DNA from: Arthrobacter pullicola
GTDB taxonomy: Bacteria > Actinomycetota > Actinomycetes > Actinomycetales > Micrococcaceae
Direction of reading: 5' to 3'
Assembly: GCF_014836875.1 (NCBI RefSeq)
Contig: NZ_JACSQC010000006.1
Coordinates: 62,001-126,000, forward strand
DNA length: 64,000 nucleotides
Each line of letters opens with the position of its first letter. Positions within the stretch are counted from its first letter, which is position 1. The notes beneath the pieces were generated by a model. That model worked only from the letters and a program-made list of their open reading frames with translations, was not told where the DNA came from and ran no database searches. Position numbers and translations under genes: made by a program. Below, piece after piece: positions 44,081-51,590 of this stretch.

Positions 44081-45304
44081 ATGGCAGCGTCCGTGGCTGT
44101 CCGCCGCCAGGGCAGCCGATCCGCACCCGACCCCTGGGTCTACGATGCCCTGCTCGCCGCGGGCGTCTCACTCACGCTCGCCGCCTTCATCGCAGCCGAT
44201 ATCGAGGGCACCCGCCCGGACGGCTGGGCCTATCTTTGGGCGGCCGGGTTCGGCGCACTGATGTTCGTCCGCCGCACGTATCCGACCCTTGTCGTGGCTC
44301 TGTCCGTTGTGGGATTCGTTGCCTACTATGCATCAGGGCTGACCGCCATCGGCACGGCCGTGCCCATTGCCGCGGCAGTGTTTTCCGCCGCCGAGTGCGG
44401 CCGGCTGGCCGCCGCCATCGGCGGGTCCGCCGCCGTCGCCGTCATCTCGGTGACCTACCGGCTGGGAAGCGGCCAGGATGCCGCATTTGTCCTGGGGTAT
44501 GACCTGCCGCAGAACCTGCTGATCCTCGCCGGTGCCGTCGCCCTGGGCGACAGCGTCCGCACCCGGCGGCAGCTGCAGCGGCAGGCCAGCCGGATCCGGG
44601 ACCTGACGGCCAGGCAGATCCGGCGCGATGCTGAGGAACGGATTGCCGCAGAGCGCATCGCGGTGTCCCGGGACCTGCACGACTCCCTGGGACACTGGCT
44701 GGCAGTGATCTCGCTGCATTCCGAGGTGGCCAGGGAGGCCCCGGAGCACGACGGCGGTGCCCGGCGCCAGGCGCTGGAGGTCATCCGCGCCACCACCGCG
44801 GAAGCCTCGTCCGAGCTCAAGCGCACCGTTGCCGGCCTTCGCGGCGGGCCGCCGGCGCCCAGGGGGCCGAGCCTGGACTCCCTGGGGAACGCCGTCGCCC
44901 CGGCGGAAGCGGCGGGGATCACCGTGACGCTGACGAACACCCTGCAGCCCCGGCTTCACCCCCAGCTCCAGGGGGTCCTCTACCGGGTTGTGCAGGAATC
45001 AGTAACCAACATCGTCCGCCATTCCAATGCCACACAGGCCGGCATCAGCCTCACCGAAGACGGCGGGATCATCCGGCTCCGCATCGCGGACAACGGCAGG
45101 GCACAGCCCGCGGGCAGCCCCGCGGGCAGCCCTGCGGACAGCCAGGCGGGCCGCCCGGACGGCGGACGGGACGGCGCTGCGGCGCAGGGCTACGGACTCG
45201 CGGGTTTGCGGGAGCGGCTTGAGGCGCTTGGCGGCAGCTTCACCGCGGAGTGGACACCGGCGGGGTTCGAGGTCTCGGCACGGCTGCCCCGGGAGGAAAG
45301 ATGA
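44081..45304 (+). CDS. NarL-family sensor histidine kinase
   Basis: A 407-residue membrane sensor kinase. Several hydrophobic segments (about 22-140) form the sensor; the dimerisation domain has SRDLHDSLGHWLAVIS with the phosphorylated His200; the ATPase domain has the N-box region VVQESVTNIVRHSNA and the G-box GLAGLRERLEALGG. A Gly/Pro/Ala/Asp-rich insert lies between them (about 345-370). The ATG at 44081 follows AGGGGC closely; upstream sequence is a minisatellite. It overlaps the response regulator by four bases (ATGA). The signal is unknown. Confidence 0.92.
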   Translation: MAASVAVRRQGSRSAPDPWVYDALLAAGVSLTLAAFIAADIEGTRPDGWAYLWAAGFGALMFVRRTYPTLVVALSVVGFVAYYASGLTAIGTAVPIAAAVFSAAECGRLAAAIGGSAAVAVISVTYRLGSGQDAAFVLGYDLPQNLLILAGAVALGDSVRTRRQLQRQASRIRDLTARQIRRDAEERIAAERIAVSRDLHDSLGHWLAVISLHSEVAREAPEHDGGARRQALEVIRATTAEASSELKRTVAGLRGGPPAPRGPSLDSLGNAVAPAEAAGITVTLTNTLQPRLHPQLQGVLYRVVQESVTNIVRHSNATQAGISLTEDGGIIRLRIADNGRAQPAGSPAGSPADSQAGRPDGGRDGAAAQGYGLAGLRERLEALGGSFTAEWTPAGFEVSARLPREER

Positions 45305-45951
45305 TTACGGTTGTGCTGGTTGATGATCAGGATCTGGTCCGGGCGGGGCTGCGGACGCTGCTCTCCAGCGGCCAGGACATCAGCGTGGCAGGCGAGGCCG
45401 CGGACGGCCTCCGCGGCCTCGAAGCAGCCGCCCGGCACCGCCCGGACGTTGTCCTGATGGATATCCGGATGCCCGTTATGGACGGCATCGAGGCCACCCG
45501 CCTGATCCGCAGTGACGAATCGCTGGCAGCCACCCGCGTGCTGATCCTGACGACATTCGACGACGACAGGGACGTCCTGGAAGCCATCCGGGCGGGTGCG
45601 GCCGGGTATCTGATGAAGGATGCCCCCGGTCCGGAGCTGCGCGACGCGGTGCGGCGGGCCGCGGACGGGGAGAAACTCCTCTCCCCCGCCGTCGTGGGAC
45701 GGCTGCTGGAAATTGTCGCTGCCGGACCGCGCCCGCCGGTTCCAGACCCCCGCCTGTCCCTGCTCAGCGACCGGGAACTGGACGTCCTGGTCCGGGTTGG
45801 CCACGGTGACACCAACCAGGAGATCGCGGCTGTGCTCTTCATCAGCCCGGCAACCTCGCGGACCTACGTCAGCCGGATCCTGGGCAAGCTGGGGGCCAGG
45901 GACCGCACCGAACTGGCTGTGATCGCCCACCGCTCGGGCCTGGTTCAGTAG
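45301..45951 (+). CDS. NarL/FixJ-type response regulator
   Basis: A 216-residue regulator: receiver domain (1-120) with acidic pocket VDDQD, phosphoacceptor Asp54 in VVLMDIRMPVMDG and Lys in YLMKDAPG, and a LuxR-type helix-turn-helix (about 145-205, LSDRELDVLVRVGHGDTNQEIA). It overlaps the kinase gene by four bases and is its cognate partner. Confidence 0.94.
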   Translation: MITVVLVDDQDLVRAGLRTLLSSGQDISVAGEAADGLRGLEAAARHRPDVVLMDIRMPVMDGIEATRLIRSDESLAATRVLILTTFDDDRDVLEAIRAGAAGYLMKDAPGPELRDAVRRAADGEKLLSPAVVGRLLEIVAAGPRPPVPDPRLSLLSDRELDVLVRVGHGDTNQEIAAVLFISPATSRTYVSRILGKLGARDRTELAVIAHRSGLVQ

Positions 45952-45975
45952 CGGCTCCCGCGGCAGCGCCTAAGG

Positions 45976-46043
45976 CACGGCAACAGCACGGCAACAGCAC
46001 GGCAACAGCACAGCAACGGCAACGGCAACGGCAACAGCAACAG
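45976..46043. repeat. CACGGCAACAG and CAACGG tandem repeats
   Basis: Three exact copies of the 11-mer CACGGCAACAG (45976-46008) run into hexamers CAACGG (three copies, 46014-46031) and CAACAG (two copies, 46032-46043). The array lies 25 bases after the response regulator. Confidence 0.9.
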
Positions 46044-46144
46044 ACGACGGCGTCCAAACGCGTACCGGTTTGTCGCCTGCGATGACCCACTCCGGCGCCC
46101 GCAGCCCGACGCGGAGCCCCGGCCCGCGTGCCTACCGTGGCAGC

Positions 46145-46600
46145 ATGACTGAATACCCAACACCCCAGGAAACCACCCGGGCAGTCCGTTATTCCTTCGG
46201 AATGCCCCTGCTGCTGATGGCCGGCCTGGCACTGCTTGGCCTGCCCCGGGCCGTCCTGCACGATCTCCAGGTAATCCACGAAGGCGCACCGGTGACCTGG
46301 TTCCTGGCCCTGGCGCCCGTTGCCGTGTGGATCCTCGTCACCGTCCGGGTCCGTTCCCCGCGGCCGTTCTTGACCGTATTGGTTATTGGTTTGATGTTCG
46401 GCGTCATGCTGGCCATCACCCACCAGCTGCTCTGGAACTTCGCTTTCGCCGGCATGCCGGCTCTCCTCGAGGCCGGACCAGCCCTGCGGTTGGCAACCGT
46501 GCCGGGCAGTTTGATGACGGGTGCGGCCATCGGAGCCATCGGCGGGCTGCTGGCTCTGGCCCTCACTTCGCTGCGCAGGCACAATGGCGGGCATGACTGA
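46145..46600 (+). CDS. Membrane protein of unknown function, 151 residues
   Basis: A polytopic membrane protein with four hydrophobic segments (about 20-40, 52-72, 78-98, 120-142) and a basic C-terminus. It contains LLWNFAF and PGSLMTGAAIGAIGG; no family is recognised with certainty. The ATG at 46145 lacks a clear ribosome site, so the start is uncertain. The end overlaps the next gene by eight bases, suggesting coupling. Confidence 0.7.
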   Translation: MTEYPTPQETTRAVRYSFGMPLLLMAGLALLGLPRAVLHDLQVIHEGAPVTWFLALAPVAVWILVTVRVRSPRPFLTVLVIGLMFGVMLAITHQLLWNFAFAGMPALLEAGPALRLATVPGSLMTGAAIGAIGGLLALALTSLRRHNGGHD

Positions 46601-47255
46601 TGACGCACCGGAGACCATTCCCGACAGAGCACCGGACACATCACTTGATCTCACTTTGGATCCCGGGGTGCAGGTGATGGTCCAGGAATGGATCTCGCTC
46701 GACGGGTTTGCGGCCGGGCCCGGCGGTGAAGCTGACCTCTTCGCCGCCGTGGCTCCGGAAACCAGCGCCGCCGGCCAGGACTGGAATATGCGGCTCCTGC
46801 CGCACGTCGATGAAATACTGCTGGGCCGGAGGACCTATGAGCTCTTCGCCGCGTACTGGCCCACGGCGGACGAGCCGATTGCGGCTCAGCTGAACATGGC
46901 CCGGAAAACAGTAGCCTCCCGGACCCTCTCCTCAGCCCCCTGGGGGGCCTACCCGGAGGCCGCCGTCGTTCCGGACGCCGTCAGCTACGTCCGGGAACGC
47001 CGCAGCCAGGGTGGAAAGTTTCTCATCTGGGGTTCGGTGAGCCTCGTCCACGCCCTATTGGAAGCCGGGGAAGTCGACGAGTTGGATCTTTTCATCGCTC
47101 CGATCATGCTTGGGCAAGGGCTGCGTGCCTTTCCGGAACGATCCCTCCTGCTGCAGCTGCACAACGTCCGGCACTGGCGCGGCACCCTGCACGCACGCTA
47201 CCGGCCTTCGGCTCCGCGGGAGCCAGGTGCTGCCGGCCATGACCTGGTCTTCTAG
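46593..47255 (+). CDS. Dihydrofolate reductase/RibD C-terminal-like protein
   Basis: A 220-residue cytoplasmic protein with the RibD C-terminal (dihydrofolate reductase-like) fold: VQEWISLDGFAAGPGGEADLF, EILLGRRTYELFAAYWP and the NADPH-binding GGKFLIWGSVSLVHALLEAGEVDELDLFIAPIMLGQG. Such proteins reduce pteridine- or flavin-like substrates, but the natural one is unknown. ATG at 46593 is chosen; ATG 46584 and a shorter ATG at 46678 are possible. Its stop shares CTAG with the convergent DUF6766 gene. Confidence 0.85.
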   Translation: MTDDAPETIPDRAPDTSLDLTLDPGVQVMVQEWISLDGFAAGPGGEADLFAAVAPETSAAGQDWNMRLLPHVDEILLGRRTYELFAAYWPTADEPIAAQLNMARKTVASRTLSSAPWGAYPEAAVVPDAVSYVRERRSQGGKFLIWGSVSLVHALLEAGEVDELDLFIAPIMLGQGLRAFPERSLLLQLHNVRHWRGTLHARYRPSAPREPGAAGHDLVF

Positions 47256-47923
47256 CCTTCAACATCCGTGGCGGTGTGGGCCGCGCCCACCGGTTTTGAC
47301 TCCGGGGAGCCGCGCTGGCGCAGGTAGACCGCCAGGATGACCATCGAGGCGACCGCCAGGAACTCCGACTGCCAGTTCTGCAGTGTGCGGCTCCAGAACT
47401 CCGGCGAGAGGACGTACTCTCCCCAGGTCCCCGGATCCTGCAGGTTCGCCAGCTGCTGCTCGGCGAAGGCGCTGAACCCGGCGATTGACTGGGCGAACCA
47501 GGAGAGCAGGAAGATCGTCCCCATCACCGCCGCCAGAGAATTCGAGTAGACCCGCGTCCGCCAACCGCCCGCTCGGGCCCAAGCAGGGGAATCCGGCCGG
47601 GCGTACCGTCCCAGAAGCTGATCTTTATCCGATTCGGTCCCCTCGGAGCCGAGTTTTTTGGACTCCGGTGAACCCTGCTGCACAAACCAAACCGCCGCGA
47701 GGATCAGCAGGAGGAACTGCAGGAACTCGGATTGCCAGTTTTCAGCGACGTCGACGGCGAAGCTTGAGGTGGTCAGGTACTGCCAGATGCTGACCTGTTC
47801 CAGCCCAGCGGCGACCTGCTGTTCGTTGAACAACGCCAAACCGGCAAGCGCCTGTCCCGCCAGGGAGAGCAGGAAAAGCGAGAAGAAAACAATAAACAAC
47901 CCGTTATGTTTCAGCGCTTTCAC
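47252..47923 (-). CDS. DUF6766 membrane protein with internal duplication
   Basis: A 223-residue membrane protein made of two homologous halves. Half one (about 10-95) contains SLAGQALAGLALFNEQQ, a TM-adjacent AENWQSEFLQFLLLILAAV and QQGSPESKKLG; half two (about 125-215) repeats it as SWFAQSIAGFSAFAEQQ, LQNWQSEFLAVASMVILAV and RQRGSPESKPVG. Each has two transmembrane segments around a NWQSEFL motif. GTG start with upstream GGAG; it overlaps the 29-residue peptide gene by four bases. Function unknown. Confidence 0.85.
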   Translation of the reverse strand: MKALKHNGLFIVFFSLFLLSLAGQALAGLALFNEQQVAAGLEQVSIWQYLTTSSFAVDVAENWQSEFLQFLLLILAAVWFVQQGSPESKKLGSEGTESDKDQLLGRYARPDSPAWARAGGWRTRVYSNSLAAVMGTIFLLSWFAQSIAGFSAFAEQQLANLQDPGTWGEYVLSPEFWSRTLQNWQSEFLAVASMVILAVYLRQRGSPESKPVGAAHTATDVEG

Positions 47924-48009
47924 CGTCCCAGCGCTCCAACCGTGATCATGTAGGCAAGGCCTACGCCAATGAAGGTTAGGCAGAGCACGAATGCCCAGCG
48001 TGCACGCAT
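47920..48009 (-). CDS. 29-residue membrane peptide coupled to DUF6766
   Basis: The minus-strand frame from ATG 48009 encodes 29 residues: basic start MRARWAF, one hydrophobic helix (about 6-26), tail GALGR. AGGGAG is at optimal distance upstream. Its start is two bases from the lipoprotein stop and its stop overlaps the DUF6766 start (GTGA), so it sits snugly in an operon with no spare sequence. Such small single-span peptides often act as subunits or regulators of neighbouring membrane proteins; here this is inference. Confidence 0.75.
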   Translation of the reverse strand: MRARWAFVLCLTFIGVGLAYMITVGALGR

Positions 48010-48011
48010 CG

Positions 48012-48428
48012 TCAGTCTCCCTCTATGAGGCAGCTGTAGGGCCGGTCGCCGCGTTCAGTGCAGCCCGCGGCCATGACCTTCCACATGCCGTCCGCCAGGG
48101 TCAGGAAAACGGTGTCATTCTCAAAAACCACTTGGGCGTTTCGTCCATACGCCTGGCTGGAAACAGCAGCGCCCGCGGCCGGCAGGTCCACTGCCGCCAG
48201 TGTGTCCGGGCAGGACCGGGCGCCACCGCTCTCCGTCTGCAAAGCTGCTTCCAGCGTGCCGGGCGCAAGCATACTGCAAGCTTGCTCCAAGTTCGATTCC
48301 TGCAGTGCAGCGTAAAAGGACCCGGCCACCCGGTCAGCTCCCGGTGGACCGGATCCGTTGCCGCTGCATGCAGCCACGGACACCAGCGCAGCCAGTACAA
48401 GCACAGTCTTCACCGGGGAACGAACCAC
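48012..48428 (-). CDS. Lipoprotein of unknown function
   Basis: A 138-residue secreted lipoprotein with lipobox SVAAC; the lipidated Cys is residue 21. The mature domain resembles small SnoaL/NTF2-like export proteins by pattern (ADRVAGSFYAALQESNLEQACSMLAPGT...) and includes four further Cys that may form disulfides. The GTG at 48428 is preceded by AGGAGG at good spacing. First gene of a tight operon with the 29-residue peptide and the DUF6766 protein. Confidence 0.85.
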   Translation of the reverse strand: MVRSPVKTVLVLAALVSVAACSGNGSGPPGADRVAGSFYAALQESNLEQACSMLAPGTLEAALQTESGGARSCPDTLAAVDLPAAGAAVSSQAYGRNAQVVFENDTVFLTLADGMWKVMAAGCTERGDRPYSCLIEGD

Positions 48429-48519
48429 GGAACCTCCTGCCGGACCTGTTTGTTCATCACCCTAAGCCACCCAGCCGGAAAATTCCCGGGACCAAAGGCA
48501 ACGGTGTCGATTTCCAAAC

Positions 48520-48720
48520 CTGACGGACGTTAGCGCCACCGTCCTCGACGGCGCCGAACTCGCCCCGTCCCGGACAGCCAAAACCGTCCGCCGCAGCGGC
48601 TGCGAAACAGTGATAACCGACGGACCATATTCCGAATCCGTGGAACAGATCAGCGGATACTATCTGGTGGACGCCCCGGATCTTGGACATGCTGCTGAAG
48701 GCCTGCAGGCTGCTGGCTGA
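48520..48720 (+). pseudogene. Truncated YCII/DGPF-family protein remnant
   Basis: Sixty-six residues read as the C-terminal part of a YCII-related protein: GAELAPSRTAKTVRR, then the hallmark VITDGPYSESVEQISGYYLV. The N-terminal third of the family (up to the LMESG-type region) is missing, there is no start codon or ribosome site, and a stop follows prematurely. Intact YCII genes of this type normally precede an ECF sigma factor gene. Confidence 0.8.
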
Positions 48721-48815
48721 CGGCGCACCGGTGGAAAGTCCGTGTTCTCGTATCGACCGACGCCGGTTAGGCGGCTGCTCCGGCAGCGGCCAGCTGGCCG
48801 TCCGACACGCTGCCG

Positions 48816-48925
48816 ATGATCCTCCTGCCGTCCCGGGCGGAACTGGTCCGTGCCCCGGACCTTTGCCGGAACCGGGTGGAAAGCCGCCACCTGAAACGCC
48901 GGCTGAATGCGCTCCCTGGCTCCAG
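48816..48925 (+). pseudogene. Remnant of a sigma-factor C-terminus
   Basis: The frame reads LLPSRAELVRAPDLCRNRVESRHLKRRLNAL, resembling the end of YCII-linked sigma factors (pattern LLPAxRAELLR ... N-x-x-E-R-x-x-L-x-R-R-L-x-x-L). Only the extreme C-terminus remains; the frame ends inside the next gene start. The intervening 95 bases are unrecognisable. It fits a deletion-eroded YCII-sigma operon; alone the similarity is short. Confidence 0.5.
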
Positions 48926-48955
48926 CCGATCCGGCCCACCCCTAGGATGGGGCAC

Positions 48956-51088
48956 ATGACTTCCGCGAGCGCGCAAACCCCGCAGGACCAAGACACCGAC
49001 GACGAATTCCTCTGGCTGGAGGACATCTACGGCGACAAGCAGCTGGACTGGGTCCGGGCGCAGAATTCCAAGACGGAGGCGCTGCTGTCCGCCACGGACT
49101 TTGAACGCACCGAGGAACGGCTGCTGGAAGTCCTGGACTCCACCGACCGGATTCCCATGGTGGTCAAACGCGGTGACTGGTACTACAACTTCTGGCGGGA
49201 CGGCGAGCACCCCAAAGGCCTGTGGCGCCGCACCACGTGGGACGGCTACACGGCAGCGGATACCCAGTGGGAGACCCTGCTGGACCTGGATGCCCTGAGC
49301 GCTGCAGAAGGCACCGAATGGGTCTGGGGCGGAGCCCGGTTCCTGCGCCCGGAGGACGGGGCCTCCTACCGCCGCGCACTGGTGCTTCTCTCCCCCGACG
49401 GCGGCGATGCTGCCCGCTACCGGGAGTACGACGTCGTCGACCGGGCCTTTGTCCCGGGTGGTTTCGATCTGCCTGTGGCTAAGACGCAGGTGTCCTGGGC
49501 CGGACCGGATTCCCTGTACGTGGCCACCGATTTTGGTCCCGGCAGCATGACCGCCTCCTCCTATCCGCGGATGGTCCGGACCGTGCACCGCGGCCAGGAT
49601 CTCCCCGACGCCGACCTGTACTTCGAAGTTCCGCAGGACCACATGATGGGCTACGTCCACCATGACCAGACGCCGGGATTCGAGCGGGACCTGGCCTTGG
49701 ACATCATCGACTTCTACGACAGCATCACCTATCTGCGCCGGGATGACGCCTGGCTGCGTGTGGAGGTGCCGCTGGACGTCACGGTGGACCTGCACCGCCA
49801 GTGGCTGCTGATGCGCCCGCGGACCGACTGGCTGGTCGGTGAAACCCTGCACAAGGCAGGCTCCCTGCTCGCTGCTGACCTGGAGGACTTCCTCGCTGGC
49901 GGCCGGAACCTGCGCACGCTCTTCACTCCGGAGCCCACCGTCTCCCTGCAGTCCTGGAGCTGGACGCGGGACTACCTGCTGCTGAACCTGCTGCGGGACG
50001 TTTCCTCCGAAATCCAGGTCCTGGAGCCAGCCGCGGACTGGCAGGCCACCACGCTCGATGCCTGCCCGCCGCTCCACACAGTGGATGCGTACGCGGTCGA
50101 TGACGAGGACGATGCCGCCGGCAACGACTACTGGCTGATCAGCACGGGTTTCACCACCCCGTCAACGCTCTCCCGCGGAACGCTTGGCAGCCCCGCAGGA
50201 ACGGGCAAGGGGGCCGCAGCGGCAGTGAAGTCCTCGCCGTCGTTCTTCGATTCCTCCGACTGCACGGTGGAGCAGCACTTCGCCGTGTCCGCTGACGGCA
50301 CCCGGGTCCCGTACTTCCAGGTGGCGCACCAGGGAATGGTGCTCGACGGCGGCAATCCCACAGTGCTTTCGGGCTACGGCGGGTTTGAACAGGCCCTCAC
50401 CCCCGCCTACAGCGGCGTGGTCGGGCGCGGCTGGCTGGAGCGCAGCTACACGGACGACGGCGGAACGCTCCGCCGCGGCGTCTACGTCCTGGCGAACATC
50501 CGCGGCGGCGGGGAATACGGCCCCGACTGGCACCGCGCCGCCCTGCAGCAGAACCGGCACCGCGCCTACGAGGATTTTGCCGCAGTCGCCCGCGACCTCA
50601 CCGACCGCGGAGTCACCTCCCGCGAACACCTGGGCTGCACGGGCCGCAGCAACGGAGGACTGCTGGTGGGCAACATGCTCACCCTCTACCCGGAGCTTTT
50701 CGGAGCGGTGTCCTGCGGGGTACCGCTGCTGGACATGCGCCGGTACACCAAACTCTCCGCCGGTCATTCCTGGATCGCCGAATACGGAGACCCGGACGAT
50801 CCGGAGCAGTGGGAGTTCATTAAGACGTTCTCCCCGTATCACCTGCTTCGCGAGGACGTTCAGTACCCGCCGTCGCTGATTTGGACTGCTACCAGCGATG
50901 ACCGGGTCGGCCCCGTCCAGGCCCGGAAAATGGCTGCCCGCATGCAGGCCATCGGGGTGGACCGGGTCTGGTTCCATGAGGCGCTGGAAGGCGGGCATGC
51001 CGGGGCAGCGGACAACCGGCAGTCCGCGCGGATGCACGCCATGTCCTACGAGTTCCTTTGGGAAGCGCTCACCGGCCGGCTGTCCTGA
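48956..51088 (+). CDS. S9 family prolyl oligopeptidase-like serine peptidase
   Basis: A 710-residue cytoplasmic peptidase. The N-terminal beta-propeller (about 20-440) starts with FLWLEDIYGDKQLDWV; the alpha/beta-hydrolase domain carries the triad Ser565 in GCTGRSNGGLLVGN, Asp648/649 in TSDDRVGP and His681 in EGGHAGA. The ATG at 48956 is chosen because similarity begins there; ATG 48947 is in frame with a weaker context. Monocistronic, upstream region is pseudogene debris. Expected to cleave short peptides, often after Pro. Confidence 0.93.
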   Translation: MTSASAQTPQDQDTDDEFLWLEDIYGDKQLDWVRAQNSKTEALLSATDFERTEERLLEVLDSTDRIPMVVKRGDWYYNFWRDGEHPKGLWRRTTWDGYTAADTQWETLLDLDALSAAEGTEWVWGGARFLRPEDGASYRRALVLLSPDGGDAARYREYDVVDRAFVPGGFDLPVAKTQVSWAGPDSLYVATDFGPGSMTASSYPRMVRTVHRGQDLPDADLYFEVPQDHMMGYVHHDQTPGFERDLALDIIDFYDSITYLRRDDAWLRVEVPLDVTVDLHRQWLLMRPRTDWLVGETLHKAGSLLAADLEDFLAGGRNLRTLFTPEPTVSLQSWSWTRDYLLLNLLRDVSSEIQVLEPAADWQATTLDACPPLHTVDAYAVDDEDDAAGNDYWLISTGFTTPSTLSRGTLGSPAGTGKGAAAAVKSSPSFFDSSDCTVEQHFAVSADGTRVPYFQVAHQGMVLDGGNPTVLSGYGGFEQALTPAYSGVVGRGWLERSYTDDGGTLRRGVYVLANIRGGGEYGPDWHRAALQQNRHRAYEDFAAVARDLTDRGVTSREHLGCTGRSNGGLLVGNMLTLYPELFGAVSCGVPLLDMRRYTKLSAGHSWIAEYGDPDDPEQWEFIKTFSPYHLLREDVQYPPSLIWTATSDDRVGPVQARKMAARMQAIGVDRVWFHEALEGGHAGAADNRQSARMHAMSYEFLWEALTGRLS

Positions 51089-51160
51089 ACCTGTTTTGCC
51101 GAAAGCCCCCCGTTGTGGGTAGTCTTGACAGGCTGGCAGAGTGAAATCGCCAGGGCAAAT

Positions 51161-51251
51161 GGAGACGTGCCAGAGCGGCCGAATGGGCTTCACTGCTAAT
51201 GAAGTGTGGGCCTAAAGCCCACCGGGGGTTCAAATCCCCCCGTCTCCGCCA
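51161..51251 (+). tRNA. tRNA-Ser(GCU)
   Basis: Acceptor stem 51161-51167 (GGAGACG) pairs with 51241-51247 (CGTCTCC), followed by discriminator G and an encoded CCA (51249-51251). Anticodon stem CTTCA/TGAAG, loop with GCT at 51195-51197; long class II variable arm. TTGACA at 51125-51130 may be its -35 element. Confidence 0.96.
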
Positions 51252-51253
51252 AC

Positions 51254-51287
51254 GGAAACACCCCGGCCTTCGGACCGGGGTGTTTCC
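51254..51287 (+). terminator. Hairpin after tRNA-Ser(GCU)
   Basis: A perfect 13-bp stem (GGAAACACCCCGG at 51254-51266 with its complement at 51275-51287) directly after the tRNA; loop CCTTCGGA. No long T-run follows. Confidence 0.8.
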
Positions 51288-51590
51288 ATATCTGATCATT
51301 CCTGGAAGGACTGGAGGTGAACCGCACGCATGGACGACGGAAATAGTCGATCTACCGCACCGCGCGGGCCTCGCCTTCGCCCCAGGGAAACAGATCTCCA
51401 CACCATCCAGGTGTGTTCCTGCCGCTAGCGGCAGCTCCGGTTCCGCCGTTTCCAGGCGAACCTCTCGATTCCCCTTCCGGCCTGAGCCCGCGCGGCTGCG
51501 GTACTGCACCGTTGCACGACTCACCCATTTTTTTACACATCCCGCGGTCCAGCCGCAGCTCATGTGCGCCTCACCGGAGGGAACCGGATC
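51288..51590 (+). promoter_or_regulatory. mgtE upstream region with several hairpins
   Basis: This 303-base gap has no convincing gene. It contains CACACC-N5-GGTGTG, TGCCGC-TA-GCGGCA, CGGT-N5-ACCG and a run of seven T at about 51530-51536, about 55 bases before mgtE. A structured leader or attenuator is possible, since mgtE genes can be under Mg2+-sensing RNA control, but I could not match the M-box consensus. Confidence 0.3.

Noticed and set aside
43905-44171. Gln/Arg/Gly repeat protein on the minus strand across the minisatellite
   Set aside because: It is simply the translation of the 12/13-bp repeats, without start signals.
51161-51251. tRNA-Ser(GCU) as an integration site for the island beginning near 52950
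   Set aside because: mgtE lies between, and no copy of the tRNA 3' end was seen near the right edge at about 58250.
51288-51590. M-box Mg2+ riboswitch
   Set aside because: The conserved M-box strings could not be found on the plus strand in order; a covariance search would decide.
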